A DNA stretch of 64,000 nucleotides from Pascua guehoae (Eukaryota > Basidiomycota > Tremellomycetes > Trichosporonales > Trichosporonaceae): the NCBI GenBank assembly GCA_001600415.1, contig BCJX01000003.1:984809-1048808 (forward strand), in the 5' to 3' direction. The translations under genes and the position numbers were made by a program. The notes below the pieces were generated by a model. It was not told the DNA's origin and made no database searches. It saw only the letters and a program-made list of their open reading frames with translations. Positions 10,112 to 21,995 of the stretch are shown here, piece after piece. Each line of letters begins with the position of its first letter. Within the stretch, counting starts at the first letter, position 1.

Positions 10112-11462
10112 ATGCAGGCCCAACCCTCGCGCATGGTCTTCAAGATCACCGTCCTCGGCGACGGTGGTGTTGGCAAGACCGCCTTGACAGTCCAGGTAGG
10201 TCACTCACGAGCACGAGTGCGCTAGGACGCCCCCCCCCCCCCCATGCCGTGCCAAGGGCGCATCGGTAGCGCGGCTCCTACCCCACCGGGGTCCTACGCG
10301 TCACCTCGTCCCCCTTCCGGGCGCCGACTCACACCACGCAGTTTACAATGTCATCCTTTGTCGAGACGTACGACCCCACAATCGAAGACTGCTACCGCAA
10401 GCAATGGGTCGTCGACGATCAGCCCTGTCTCCTCGAAGTGCTCGATACAGCGGGACAAGGTGCGTTTCCTGTGTCTGCGTCTATGTGGCCGTGGCCGTGG
10501 CCGTGGCGTGTGCGTGCGCCATCGTGGCAATGGCCGTGGCCGGTGCGCGTTCACCATCGTGGTCCTTGCCGTTGCCCAGCCACCGTGCAGCTGAACGGGC
10601 TGTGCATCACTGGCCGCGCGGGCGGCCCGCCGGCCCGTCGGCGGGTGGCAACGGCGACTAGACAAGCTCAAGAGATCGAGCTTGTTCATCAGGGAGGCCG
10701 GTGAATGACACGCGCGCTGGCGAACACGGCATGCTGCGTCCCGCCGGCATTTGACTTGCCACCCAGCGGCCAGCGGCCACCCCCCTCCCCTCCCGACCGC
10801 ATGCTGACCTGCGCAGAGGAGTATACAGCACTGCGGGATCAGTGGATCCGGTGAGTCCCGCACGGACGAGGAGACGCCATGGCCGCTCCCGGCGTGTGCT
10901 ACAGCGTTGCCCTTGGCTATTATTGTCGAGCGTAGCCGCGGAGGTTCGCGGACGCGTGCGCTTCTCTGCCAATCCTCGAGCTAGAACCTGGCCCATCCTC
11001 CTCCTCAACGCACCTCCCAGCCGGCCCCTACTAACCCGCAGTGACGGCGAAGGCTTCCTTGTCGTGTACAGCATTGCGTCGCGGTCAACATTCGACCGCG
11101 TAGAGAAGATTGTCGAGCGTGTCATGCTGGTCAAGGACGAGGCAGCATTCTCTGCAACAGACAACTATGGCGGAGCGGGCGCGGGATCGCGCGCCAAGAC
11201 ACCAATCGTCATTGTCGGCAACAAGCGGGACCAGTTCAACGACCGCGAAGTGTCCACCGACGAGGGACGCGCGCTCGCGGCGCGCCTGGGCTGCGACTTT
11301 TTCGAGACGTCGGCGAGGCTCAACCAAAACGTCGAGCCCGCGTTCCGCGCCCTCGTCCGCCAGATCAAGGTTGCAAAGGGCGGGCCCGGCATGTCTGTCG
11401 GACCAGGAGACACGCCGACCAAGCCAAAGAAGGAGAAAAAGAAGAAGTGCCTCATCTTGTAA
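10112..11462 (+). CDS. Ras-family small GTPase with polybasic tail and CaaX box
   Basis: Exons 10112-10195, 10342-10459, 10817-10850, 11042-11462 encode 218 aa from the first in-frame ATG (211 aa from the ATG at 10133). Numbered from the latter, the P-loop GDGGVGKT is residues 9-16, the effector loop [12 protein letters not shown] is 31-42, DTAGQEEY is switch II, NKRD is the base-specificity motif and ETSA follows. This is the Ras/Rap/Rsr1 branch. The C-terminus has a lysine tract (KPKKEKKKK) and CLIL; a terminal Leu predicts geranylgeranylation and plasma-membrane targeting. A 12-residue Gly/Ala-rich insert before the NKRD strand is unusual. Start uncertainty: a strong-context ATG at 9916 could splice (ATG|GTTCGT...CTGACCCATGCAG) to 10118 and give [10 protein letters not shown]. 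Whether it is the Ras or Rsr1 orthologue cannot be told by eye. Confidence 0.9.
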
Positions 11463-12360
11463 CCCGTCCCGTTTTTCCGTTTCCCGCCCCGACCCACTGC
11501 GCAGGCAGCCCTGCGCGCCCCCTTCCTTCCGCCCTCCCCATCCCAAGCGGTGATCACGACGGCAACGACATGCTACGACCCCAGAACCGGTCGACAGTCT
11601 CGACCCCGACCCTAGCCCCCGACCCCGACCACACCCAGCTTCTTTACCCAATTCTCCGTCACCACGTTACACACGTACCGCACCCAACCTTATCGCAACC
11701 TACCGCAACCCCTATCAAGCCAGATCTTCACCAACTGAACCTTTTCGTCCAAAGCGACCTAGCACCTACGACCTACGACCTAGCACGGGGGTTCGTTTGA
11801 CTGTCGACACCCGCCCAACCCGGCACACCAAAGACTACCCCCCGGCCTCTTCTCTGGCCTTGTTTTCGATACCCCTCTTTGTTCCGGCTATCAGCGATTG
11901 TGTGAATAGACTTTCGGGCCCCAGGCACTTTCAGCATAGTATGCATCGCCGCGCGCGGCGTTCGACGAGCGCGGAGACGGGAGAGGTGTGGGGGCGTGAG
12001 GGCGTGGGGCGTAGGTGGGGACATGAGCGCGAGAGGGCTGGTGGACGCGTGTGCGAGGTGGTTTGGACCGGTGTGCGGTCCGTGTTGCCGGAGTGGTATT
12101 GAGCTTGCATCGAGGGGGAGCTTGCATCGGGGAGCTGTGGTGGACTCGCCGAGACCAAGCCAGGCATCTAACGTGACGGCACTGCGAGTTCGGCGGCACT
12201 CTCGGCGTCGCCTGAGACGTTACGTGCACTGGGGGCTCTAGCATATTCGTGACGATGGTCGGATGCTGCACGCCAAGTAGGGGACAACCTCGCTGAGACC
12301 AGTCTCATGGTTTGCACAGCGCGCATTGTTGGCTGCTGCTAAAGGCACGATCCACAACAA

Positions 12361-12400
12361 CGGCGGCTACGGCGGCTATGGAGGCTACAGCGGCTACGAT
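12361..12400. repeat. 9-bp GGC-GGC-TAC-type repeat
   Basis: Four imperfect 9-bp units would encode Gly-Gly-Tyr repeats (NNGGYGGYGGYSGYD) in one forward frame that ends at a TGA near 12420. No start, exon structure or neighbouring coding sequence supports a gene. Confidence 0.6.
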
Positions 12401-12869
12401 TGTGATGCCGAGCAACCTTGAGCGGGGCGGGTAGTAGAACTGGTCACGGCCGCGGGCATTTGGGTGGTTTGGGCCGCGTGACGTCAACATCGACATGACC
12501 CGGCAGAACCAGTGCCACGAAAGATACAGACATGACATGGCAAAGGCATGGCAGATATGACACCTTGGCCCACTCCATGGCAGACATGGCAGCTTGGCCC
12601 GCTCGGCTGGAGCGCTGAGGAGACGTCTGGTGACAGACAGCGATTGCTCTGGTACGCTAGTCCCAGCTCATCCAGACCTCTGGAATCTGGTCTGGAGCAG
12701 ACGGACGCGAGCACTCTCAGTGCCGGCAGCTTGTCTCATCACATCCCAATGCAGTGCAGCGCACGCAGTGCAAGATGTAGACGAGGACGTGCACGCTCGC
12801 CATGCCCTCTTCCATGCTCGCCCTAATCGAGCGACACGGAATGGTATGTCCGGCCCGAGCCCGGATGAG

Positions 12870-12933
12870 CCGTAGGCCGTGGGCCGTGGGCCGTAGATCG
12901 TAAGCCGGGGTACCGTCGTACCGTCGTACCGTG
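12870..12933. repeat. Short GGCCGTG and TACCGTCG tandem repeats
   Basis: About three units of CGTGGGC type (12870-12896) are followed by three units of TACCGTCG (12910-12932). They are non-coding. Confidence 0.65.
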
Positions 12934-13723
12934 GTTGCCGCCGAGCGCGCTGCGCATGAGATCACATGCCAAGCGGCCGACCCTATGCTTCTGCACGCGT
13001 ACGCGTCCCGCCACGCCCGCATTCTGCACTGCATGCCCAACTATGTCTTGGCTTCTTGGCCCATGCATCCAAGGTTATCGGCGCGAGGTGTACTTGTCCT
13101 GCTCAAGGCCGTGCATGCACATGTGCAAGCGCATCGACTACTGTACTGGTGGGCTCGGTGAAGTGCATCTGCGTGTGCATGTGCCCATGTCCATGTGCCG
13201 GGATTGCGGGACAGCTATGCATAGCAGCTGCGGGCGGCACGGGGCCGGCCTCCTAGCGTCGCTAATAGCGTGTGACTGGAGATGCAGCCATGGCATGGCG
13301 GTGCGGGGCCACGGGTCTACAGTAGTCGTAGCGTATCGCCACTCTGGGTAACAGGATACAGTTAGCAGGTTAGATTACACTGCCCGCAGCAACCATCCTT
13401 GGCGCCGCCACTTGTTGTCATTCTCACCCTTCACTCTCACTCTCACTCGCACTCGCACTCTCTCCACTCGTCTCTTGTCCTCACTCCACAAACGCCACAT
13501 TACCCACCTCCATCCACACCTACACGCACGCGCTACCCATCCCAACCACTCCACCCGTCCACACCTGTCCACACCAGAACAGGTTGGCGACCGATCTCAC
13601 TCTGCGTCTCACCACATCCAACGCCAACGCCAACGTCATCGCCATCGTCCCCCCCGCCATCACTGCCTCGACCCCCATTGTCATCACCATCGCCATCGCC
13701 ATCGCCGCCATCGCTGTCGCACC

Positions 13724-16372
13724 ATGCTCCTCCCCACGCAGCTGTTTAGGTGAGCCCGAGCGACCGCCTGCGACCGTCGTAGCAGTCGTGGCGTGGCTGG
13801 GTGCTAGCTCAGACCTACCTTGCCCCCGCCCTCGCTCTTTGCCTATCATTCTTTCTAGACTGGCCCCCGTCCTAGTCTCGCACCTTCCGTCCCAGTCGAC
13901 CTACTTGCTCCTCTCCCCCCCCTCGCCCCTCCTCTCCGCCCTCTCCGCCTCCCTCACTCCCCACTCCCCACTCCCCACNNNNNNNNNNNNNNNNNNNNNN
14001 NNNNNNNNNNNNNNNNNNNNNNNNNNNCCCAAAGCACCCCCCCACTAACCCCAGCGCCGCGGGCATCTTCCTCTACCCGGCCTACTGCACGTACAAGGCG
14101 CTCCAGCGGCGCCCGGCGACGACAGACGACCTCGAGCGCTGGCTCCAGTACTGGGCCATTGTGGGCGCGTGGACGGCCGCCGAGGGCGTCGTGGGGTGGT
14201 TTTTGACTTGGTGAGTTTTGGTGCGAGCGCGAGGGGGGCGAGTTGGCTGGCGGGGGTGCGAGTTTGGTTGTGAGGGGTGCGAGTTGGGTGGCGAGTGGGT
14301 GGTGGGGGTGTGTACTGGTTCTGGTTCTGGCACTTGTTCTGAGACTGGCGCTGGTGCTGGGACTGGTGTAGGCACTGGGACTTGTACTGGGACTGGGACT
14401 GGGACTGGGCCTGGTGCTGGGCCTGGTGCTGGCTCTGGGACTGGGACTGGGACTGGCTCTGGTACTAGCACTGGTACTGGTGCTGGTATTGGCACTGCTG
14501 TTGGTGCTGGTATTGGCACTGCTGTTGGTGCTGGTATTGGCACTGCTGTTGGTGCTGGTATTGTCACTGCTGTTGGTATTGGCACGAGTGCGAGTACGAC
14601 CCTCCAAGTGGTATGCTCGCGACGCCGTTATCATTGTCTCTTGGGTCGCCGCTGTAGCCATGGCAGTGATGGGGCGGCGTCGACGACGGAAGTGATGTCA
14701 GCTACCCCACCGAGCCGTCCCCAACGAGCGGGCGGGGAAGGCGGCAACTGGCTGTCTCAGAGTGTCCAGTACATGACCAAGAGAGCTCGCCTGTAGACGC
14801 GAGAGCTCGCCTGTAGACGTGAGAGCACCATGTGCTGGCCAGAGTGGCGAGACGGCCGACCGAGACGTGACCATGGAGGCCCCAAGACATGGTGCAACGC
14901 TCTCTGGCGGCCAAACCTTATCGCAAGGAACGAGTGGAGCCCTACCCAACTGCCTTGCTTCTGCCAAAAATGCCTTGCTTCTGCCCTCTTCTTCTCAGTC
15001 GGCGAGCTTCATGGCATTCTCTGAGGGTTACTGTCGCCGCGACCGTGTCGAGATCTTGGCAATGGCGCTGGCGTGTACACTTCCAACCTGTTCCACTACC
15101 CCGTCACCCCCTCTTCCACTACCCCGTCACCCCCTCTTCCACTACCCCGTCACCCCCACTCGTTATCATGTCACGATATACACGCTCCACTTGCCACAAA
15201 TCACTCACCCCAGGCTCCCATTCTACACCATTGCCAAGACGTGCGTCTTCCTCTACCTGAGCGCCAACACGCGCGGCACGCCGTACCTGTACGACACGAT
15301 CCTCGCGCCCTTCTTTGCGGAAAACGAGCCGGCCATTGATGCCTTCCTCGCCAACCTCGGCGGCCAGGCCGGGACGGGCGCGCGCAGCGGCATCTTTTGG
15401 CTCTGGGACATGGTTCGCCGCGCGCTTGGTGTGAGTACGCCGAGTGCGCCGAGACGACGGTTGCGACGTGTGCAGGCTCTGCACTCGGGACACATGCTTG
15501 GCGCGCTGCATTTGCCCCGTGTGCAGCGTTTGCAGCTGCCGAGACGGTGTCTGACGGGGGGCAGAGGGTGAGCCGCCCCGTCTTGGTCTAGCCCTCTCTC
15601 CACCCCGTCTCGTGCCCTTCACCCCTGCCACCCCTCCTCCCCACGCTGACACTTCAGATGAGCGAGGAGCAGGCAACAAACCTCACCAACGTGGCAGGCC
15701 ACGTCGCCCAGGGCTACGCGCAGCAGCCGCAGGGTGCCGGTCAGCAGCAGGGCCTGGGAGGCTTTGGAGGCTTTGGCCAGCAGCCCCAGGCCCCGCAGCA
15801 GCAGCAGCCCGACGGCGTCGCCCAGCAGGCCTTTGGTCTCGTCTCGTCGTTTGCTGGCCGGTCAGTCGCAGTCGTGCCCCTTGGTCAACAGGACCTCTGC
15901 TAACACACACAGGTACATGCCCGCGGCCATTTCTGCCGTTCAATCGGCCACGCAGCGCGGTCCCGCCTCGACCTCGGCCCCGGCCGCGACTCGCGGCTTT
16001 GACGTCCCGTCGTCCACCGCCGGTCAGCAGGCGCAGCAGGGCCCCACGTCGTTCACGGCGCCCGCCGCTGGCACGTCGCGGACATTTGCGTACGCTGCCG
16101 AAGAGCTGAGCGTCTCGGCATCGGGCGCGAGCCTCACCGCCACCGAGGCAAAGGTCCGCGCCACGTCGCGCAACTCGTCGGACGGCAGCCTGTCTGGATC
16201 CACGTCGGGGTTTGCCGAGATTCGCCGCGAGGAGGCAGAGGACGCCCCCGGTAACACTGGCACTGGCCTGCCCGCTGGTGCCGGTCCCGGTGCCGGTGGG
16301 CCATCGCCGCCTGCCACGCAGCGCAGGACAAGCTCTAGCTGGATGCGCTGGGGCGGCTCGGGCGCCGCATGA
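13724..16372 (+). CDS. REEP1-4-type (TB2/DP1/HVA22) ER membrane-shaping protein
   Basis: Exons 13724-13749, 14055-14210, 15214-15430, 15658-15860, 15913-16372 give 353 aa. Residues ~9-110 form the TB2/DP1/HVA22 domain: [14 protein letters not shown], then [18 protein letters not shown], then [20 protein letters not shown] and the [11 protein letters not shown] segment. The very short N-terminus before LYPAY resembles the REEP1-4 (Rop1-like) subgroup rather than Yop1/REEP5, which carry an extra hydrophobic hairpin. Such proteins bend tubular ER membranes and link ER to microtubules or autophagy. The C-terminal ~220 residues are Gln/Gly/Ala/Ser-rich and disordered. Intron 1 contains a 49-N assembly gap. 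Intron 3 (1003 nt) is unusually long and packed with repeats. Exon 1 (26 nt) is the least certain part. Confidence 0.82.
13979..14027. other. Assembly gap (49 N)
   Basis: Run of N inside intron 1 of the REEP-type gene, flanked by C/T-rich low-complexity sequence. Confidence 1.
14313..14586. repeat. Intronic minisatellite (ACTGGG/CTGGTG, then 24-bp units)
   Basis: Intron 3 of the REEP-type gene carries ~180 bp of six-base (ACTGGG, GCTGGT) variants, then about three 24-bp units of the form ATTGGCACTGCTGTTGGTGC plus TGGT. Forward translation gives an artificial Gly-Thr repeat with no start or splice support, so it is non-coding repeat DNA. Confidence 0.85.
14781..14826. repeat. 20-bp direct repeat in the same intron
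   Basis: Two tandem copies of GAGAGCTCGCCTGTAGACG(C/T) plus six bases of a third. Confidence 0.85.
15091..15157. repeat. 23-bp tandem repeat, about three copies
   Basis: TTCCACTACCCCGTCACCCC with a CTC spacer is repeated almost perfectly three times, just upstream of the acceptor of exon 3 of the REEP-type gene. Confidence 0.88.
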
Positions 16373-16557
16373 TAGTCGCGTGGCCATGTATTGAGTAGCG
16401 GTACAACCAAGCTGCAGTCGGGGCCACAAACAAGAGCAGAGATACAGTGCATAAGGTTCCAGATTCAGATCCCCATTCTTCTCCCCACGAATCACTCGCT
16501 TCCTGTACACGTCTCTGTCGTCGACAGTGACCCATATGGCTACACCAGTCTAGCGGT

Positions 16558-19500
16558 CTAGTCTAGAGTCCGCCGGCTGAGCACGTTGCGAATTTCGCGG
16601 TGGTCCTGCAGCCAGCTCGGGAAGTCTGCCTTGTCAAACAGCGTGCCCTGCTCCTTTGCCTCGACGAGGAAGTTTGCCAGCACAATGAGCGCGCCGTCTG
16701 GTGGGTCAGTGGACACCGGTGCTGATTCAACCCACATCGATAGAGATAGTTTACGCCCTGGTGCTGGAGCGTCTTGAACTTTGCAGAGCCGGGATCGGCG
16801 GCCGCGACCTTGAGCTTGAAGCTGGGTGTTAATGGCGGTGTACTTGGTGATTGTTCAACTTTGACTTACTCGTAGACCGCCTTGCGCAGGTTCTGGACAC
16901 CTTCCATCACATTGATCACCTTGTCCGTGATCCGCTTGGCCTCTGTCATGTCAGCACAGCAGCAGAGCAGCACAGAGGAAACTCACGCTTTCCATGGCTC
17001 AGCACTGTTACGAGCTGGAGGATTGTCTTGTATTCGCCTGGTGGGTTAGCATCGAGCAGGACTTCCCACCCACCATTGAGATACTGCGCCTCATCCTCGA
17101 GGTTGGCCAGGTCATGCTCCCCCTCGTCTTCATCCTCAGAGTAAGCTCCCTCCTGAGCCATGTCCTCGGTGGCGACCGTCGCAATCAGTGAAGCAGCAAT
17201 CATACCCGTCGTCGTGCGACCGCGGCCCATCTGGCAGTTGAATCTGGTAGGTGAGCACAACCCAGACTATGCGACCTACACAAAGTCGTCGCCCTCCTTG
17301 AGGCCCTGGATGACACGGTGAACAATCTGCTGCAGCGCGGCCGGAAGTGGGGCCTGCTCATCCGTCTGAGGGGCGGGTGAGCTGTATCCATATCCAGCAG
17401 CGCCGCCGCAACTTACAATAGCAATGCGCAAGTAGTCCACCCTGTACTTTTCTTCAACCACAGAGTGGTAAAGCTCCTTGGGGGTCATGACGTCCGACTC
17501 GTCGACGTTTTCCCAGATGGGAATGACCTCGTACATGCCGGGCTTGGTCTCTACCTCGTCGTGCAGGAGGAGCTTGCCACCATTCTCGCGGATCTCCTTG
17601 AGCACATCCTGTTTGAGCTGCGATTCCATGCGCTCCACCACTCCGGCCGTCACACCAGTGGTCTCGACATTGGTGAGAGGCTTGTCGACAAGGCGCAGCA
17701 CGTGCGGGCGAGAGTTGACGTACTAGTTGTTAATTGGGTCCGATTTCAAGACTTACCAGCACTGGTTCCTCGCGAAGCGACGTCCAGAGAACCTTCCTTG
17801 GCCCCTCAGGCTCGGCGTCCATCTTGCGGAGTGCGTTCCTCAGGCCCTCAGCGCTTGGCATACTGTGAGGTTAGCGCAACCCCTGTGTGCAACCTCACCC
17901 AGTGCCGTAAACGAATTTATCCTTGCCCATTTCACCCTCGGTAGCCTTGTCGTCGTCCAAGAGGAGAGGGAGACGGCGGTAGTTTGCCGCGCCCTCGACG
18001 CGCCTGTTTGTCAGCTAAGGTCTGAGGGGGGTCCTGGTAGCAGACATACTCTGGAAGGCTTTGCTTCTGCAGCCCGAGGAAGAAGTCGGACTTGAGGATC
18101 TACCAGTCAGCTCTACCTGGACTCGCAAACTCACAGTCTGTGCTGACAGAATTCCGCCCGTGCGGTTGGCAACGACAGCGGACACCTCGTCTTCTAGCTG
18201 AAAGTGTTAGTTGGGTTCCAGCGAGACGACGGCAACTAACAGCCATGCCGGATGCAGGGTCGGCACGTTCCAGAGGCATAAGGCTCTGCAGACCACCCTT
18301 GAGGAGCTCCGTCTCGAGCGTCTTGAATACAGGTCGGTGCTTGACAAACGACTCGAACGTGTATGCGCCCTCGTCGTCGGGACGCGTGTCGTCAAGGTAA
18401 GCCTGGAATACAAGAAGGTGGAAGTAACGAAGGAGGTGGTTCATCCCTGATCAGGTCAGCGACGCCATAACGCAGCCCTCGTGTACCCACCGCCCTCAAT
18501 GTGACGGTTCTTCTCCTCGGGCGTACGCGCCTCCTGGGCCTTTTCGCGGAAGTCTTCAATCGAGTCGCGTAGGTTGAACCCAGACGAACCGCGATCAATC
18601 GCCTCATCGACGACCTGTGGTGTCAACGGGCGTTCAGACCACGTGAGCTTACCCTCTTAACCTCGAGTCCGTTACGGATGACACGCAGGCAGCTGTTGAT
18701 GATTTGCCAGCTGGTCCTGGACTGGCGCACCGATAGCGGTGCCATAGAGCCGCGCTTCCTGAGGCGCCGGGAGGGAGTGGTCGGCGGCGCAGTGGCGCGG
18801 TTCTCCCGAAGCCAGCGCTGGATGAGAAGGACAATGACTGCCGCGTTGGAGCTGCGGCCACGGCCAAGCTGGTCGTTGAGGATAATCGCCGTCTTGTCCA
18901 TGTCGATGCTCATGCAGATATCGAGCAGTTGCGAAAGGTCATGGAACTGGTGTTAGCAATATCAAACAGTATTACTCACGTCGGGAGACCGCTCCGAGGT
19001 GATGGGGATGCGCTCAAAGAGCAGGTCGACGGTGAGCGTCTTTCCAGCAATATTGTCCATGACCTCGCGGAGTGAGTCGACGTCCTCGGGGTTAACCTTC
19101 TCCCAGAGCGGTACAACAGTGCCGTCCGAGTCTTCGGTGTGGAGAAGCACACTTCCGCCAAAGGAGCGAATTTCAGCCACGACATCGCTCTTGAGGCGGT
19201 CCTCCAGCACCTCGATGCGAGCAGAGGAAACACCGGAGTAGTCGCGCATGTTGCGGAGGGCAGTCGTGTCTCGGCGAAGGACGTATGGTGCGCCGTTGAT
19301 CATGACCAGTGGCTCCTCACGCAGGCAGATCCACACTACGCTGTTGACTGCCGGTGTCCTCTCCTTGATCACACCGAGAATGGTCGTGATGGCGTCCTGC
19401 GTTGGCTGCCCAGTGGCATAAATGCTTGCTCCACCAACTTGGCGGAATCCAATAGCACCACGGACGCCATCTGTCGATGCCGCAGCGACTGCAATCCACA

Positions 19501-21995
19501 AGTCACGCTTGAGGAGAGTGCTGGTGGGTTAGTGAGCGTCTAAGACCAAGAAACCCACGAAGCGCGCAGCATGATGCCGTTACGGTTCTTGACAACATGC
19601 TCAGCCCACTCGTCACCGAGGACCGTTCCGCCCTCCATATCGACAGATGAGCTCATCCTGCGGCCATCGCGCTTGTGTCCAAGGTCCAAGGACCGCGATA
19701 TCATGCTAAGATCGTTGCACGGCGCGAACAAGGCCAACCTATCGCCCCAGCGGCGTCGGAGGACTTTGATCTGGCTGTTGGGTCAGCAACGAAGCACAGC
19801 ACCAGACCCACTTCCAAATCTCTGGCCGGTCTCTCAGCCACACCGAGAAGGTAGTGCCGGCGGCCATGCCCTTCGGGCTGTCCATATAGGCCGCAAATAC
19901 GATCAAGTCAAAGTACTGCTCAAGCTGTTTGTCAGTCAGGATCAACGGGCGAGACGCACCGAACGGATTGCCTTGTCAAGGTAGAATTGACCATTGCTGT
20001 CGTCTCGCGACGCTGTACTGTACTTGAGGCGGTACTCGAGGACATTCTCACGGAGGTTGACAACGGCGTCGCAGTCGTCAATAATCTTGTCGACGAGGTG
20101 CTTGAGTTCACGGCCGTGGTCCAGGTTGGACAAGAGGGAAAGGACAATCTGGTAGTTACCCATGTGGGCGCGTCGCAGCACGTCGAGAAGGTTGGGCTGC
20201 GTTGACAGAAGATCAATCGTTGCCGTCGAGCGGCGAGAGGGGAGGTCTGTATGTGAGCTGCGTTTCCCGTGTCACAAGTGGATCAGCTCACTTTCGTCAA
20301 GCATGCGAGTAACTTTGAGCAAGCTCTTGTTGAGTTCCTGCTGGTGGGATGCCTGCTGCAGAAGCTGTGTCGCATGCTGAACGAGCTCGGAAGGGGGGTT
20401 GTTCGTTGACCCCGGCGTCATGGACGGCTGACTGTCAGCTCATGCATGATATGTGTGAGCTTACAGTAGAGAGTCCAGAACCGTTGACAGCAAGAGCAAA
20501 GGGGTCCTCGAGGCCGCGTTTGAGGTACTGGTACCGACGCACGATGAGTGCAGCGCACATCGCGAAAGTGGCTGAGGGTTAGCCAGCTAGAACAGGCTTT
20601 TTGTAACCCACTTCGTACGACGCCCATGCCACAGTTGAAGACAAGCGAGGTAGTGAGCGGGTCGACATCACGGAGGCGCGAGGCATATGCGTCGAGGTAG
20701 TTATCCTCGATGGGCCTGTCGGGTCCGATAGGGATACGCCAGTAGTCGACGCGCCACCCGGCAAGGGCAATGTCTTCGTAGACCTCCTTGGGTGTGCGAA
20801 TACTGCCCTCGTCGACGGCGACCCAGGTGGGGACAATCTCACCACCCTCGACCTCATCGTGGCACAGGATGAGACCTCCGTACCGCTTCGACTCTTCGAG
20901 AATGTCAATCTTGAGGCGGCGCTCAATGTCCTCGAGGTTGGATGCGCGGTCTGAGAGAGCGAGGGTCTGTAGGGGGTGCGAAGCGTCACGGAGAACATAC
21001 GGTCTCTCAGCGCTGACGGGTTAGCTAAGTGAAGCGCTTGCAGACCCACATATAGACTGCATTGTCAGCTGGATGCCAGAATATCTCCACTAAACATACC
21101 TAGAGTCTCCTCGCGGGTCGAGAACCACACAGTGTGGCCGTTTGGTTCGGGGATCGCCACCGAGCTCCTGCGGCGCATTGGCACCGCGCCTGATTCACTT
21201 CCGGGCGTCTCGGGCGACTTGGGGGTACGGGGCTGGCATGAGAGAATGCTGAGGATACTCTTGAGACCAGTGAGCGTCGGCTGGGCCACACCGTACACAT
21301 TGAGACCTTCCTCGTCTGGTGCGCGGAAGTTGGGGGCGCCCTGGACGTTCAAGTCGAGGTCGAGCGCGCGGCCGGTGGGGTAGTGGTCTGTGGAGAGGGT
21401 AAGCTGAGACAATCAAGATCGTGTTAGCTTACGCACCAGTCTTGAGGATGAATCTGTAGTGTTAGCCTAATGTACTCTCGGACGTGTTACGCGTGTTTGC
21501 CACCTCCTTGCTCGTCGCCACCTCCTTGTTCGTTGACAACTGCTGCTGTGTCGATAACAACCGCCTGATGGGGAACACCCGTCATCCATATCCTCCCGCC
21601 CATGGCAGCCGTTGTACTCACCCTCTTGCGAGCACACCGCCAACGCGGCGCTTGACGACTCCCTCTACATCGGCACGCAGCTGCCTCGCGCGTCCGAGTG
21701 CTTGGGCGCGGCGCGAGTAGCTGCCGCTCAGCCCGTCGCTCCCCGAGGCGCGGCGCGGTGCTCCTCCAGCCGCAAGCAGGGAAGACACCATGGTGCCAGT
21801 GGCAGGTGTGCTGCTTCGGTGGGTGATGGATGGCGGGGAAGTGCCCGGTAACGACGAAGGGGCGGCGAGCGGCGACGAACGTGCTGGCGCATGGGGTTGG
21901 ATGGGGATTGGCGGGTGAGCATCTTGTCCTGGAACAGGGCCAGGTGCCGACTGCGTGCGTGCTGGTGGTGGTGGTGAGGTGGGGGGTACAGCCAT
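16558..21995 (-). CDS. PALD1: Paladin-like protein with three PTP/phytase-type domains
   Basis: 24 exons (21622-21995, 21437-21453, 21100-21387, 21050-21056, 20612-21012, 20465-20571, 20292-20427, 19960-20246, 19812-19924, 19559-19774, 18980-19520, 18653-18946, 18491-18614, 18241-18446, 18135-18197, 18050-18099, 17899-18003, 17757-17862, 17417-17722, 17280-17365, 16987-17243, 16870-16942, 16736-16821, 16558-16697) give 1460 aa. Three units each show an NFR/GFR-like strand, a QPT or GTGMPS turn, REEP...PYVLR (or an equivalent) and a phosphatase P-loop. P-loop 1 is C356-GMGVV-R362 and P-loop 3 is C1279-QMGRG-R1285, both intact CX5R. P-loop 2 is NDQLGRGR with Asp854 in place of Cys, so it is inactive. 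This is the architecture of paladin (PTPlike_phytase family), a putative phosphoinositide phosphatase in animals. The N-terminal ~120 residues are Pro/Ser-rich. Exons of 17 and 7 nt are needed to keep GFILKT and VYIAERPYVLR intact. Confidence 0.87.

Larger units (their letters stand above)
11463..13723. other. 2.3-kb gene-free region between the Ras and REEP genes
   Basis: No gene is recognised. The first ~350 bp are a probable Ras 3' UTR. The remainder has GC-rich unique sequence, a 9-bp (GGCGGCTAC-type) repeat at 12361-12400, and short GGCCGTG and TACCGTCG repeats at 12870-12933. A C/T-rich promoter-like tract (13400-13720) precedes the next start codon. Confidence 0.55.

Noticed and set aside
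12361..12420. Gly-Tyr repeat peptide as a small secreted or RNA-binding protein
   Set aside because: The frame is only about 40 codons, has no start in good context, and is explained by a 9-bp tandem repeat.
14218..14796. Gly/Thr-repeat frame and its Leu/Val-repeat counterpart in the REEP intron
   Set aside because: Both are translations of a minisatellite inside an intron with good GTGAGT and CTCACCCCAG borders.
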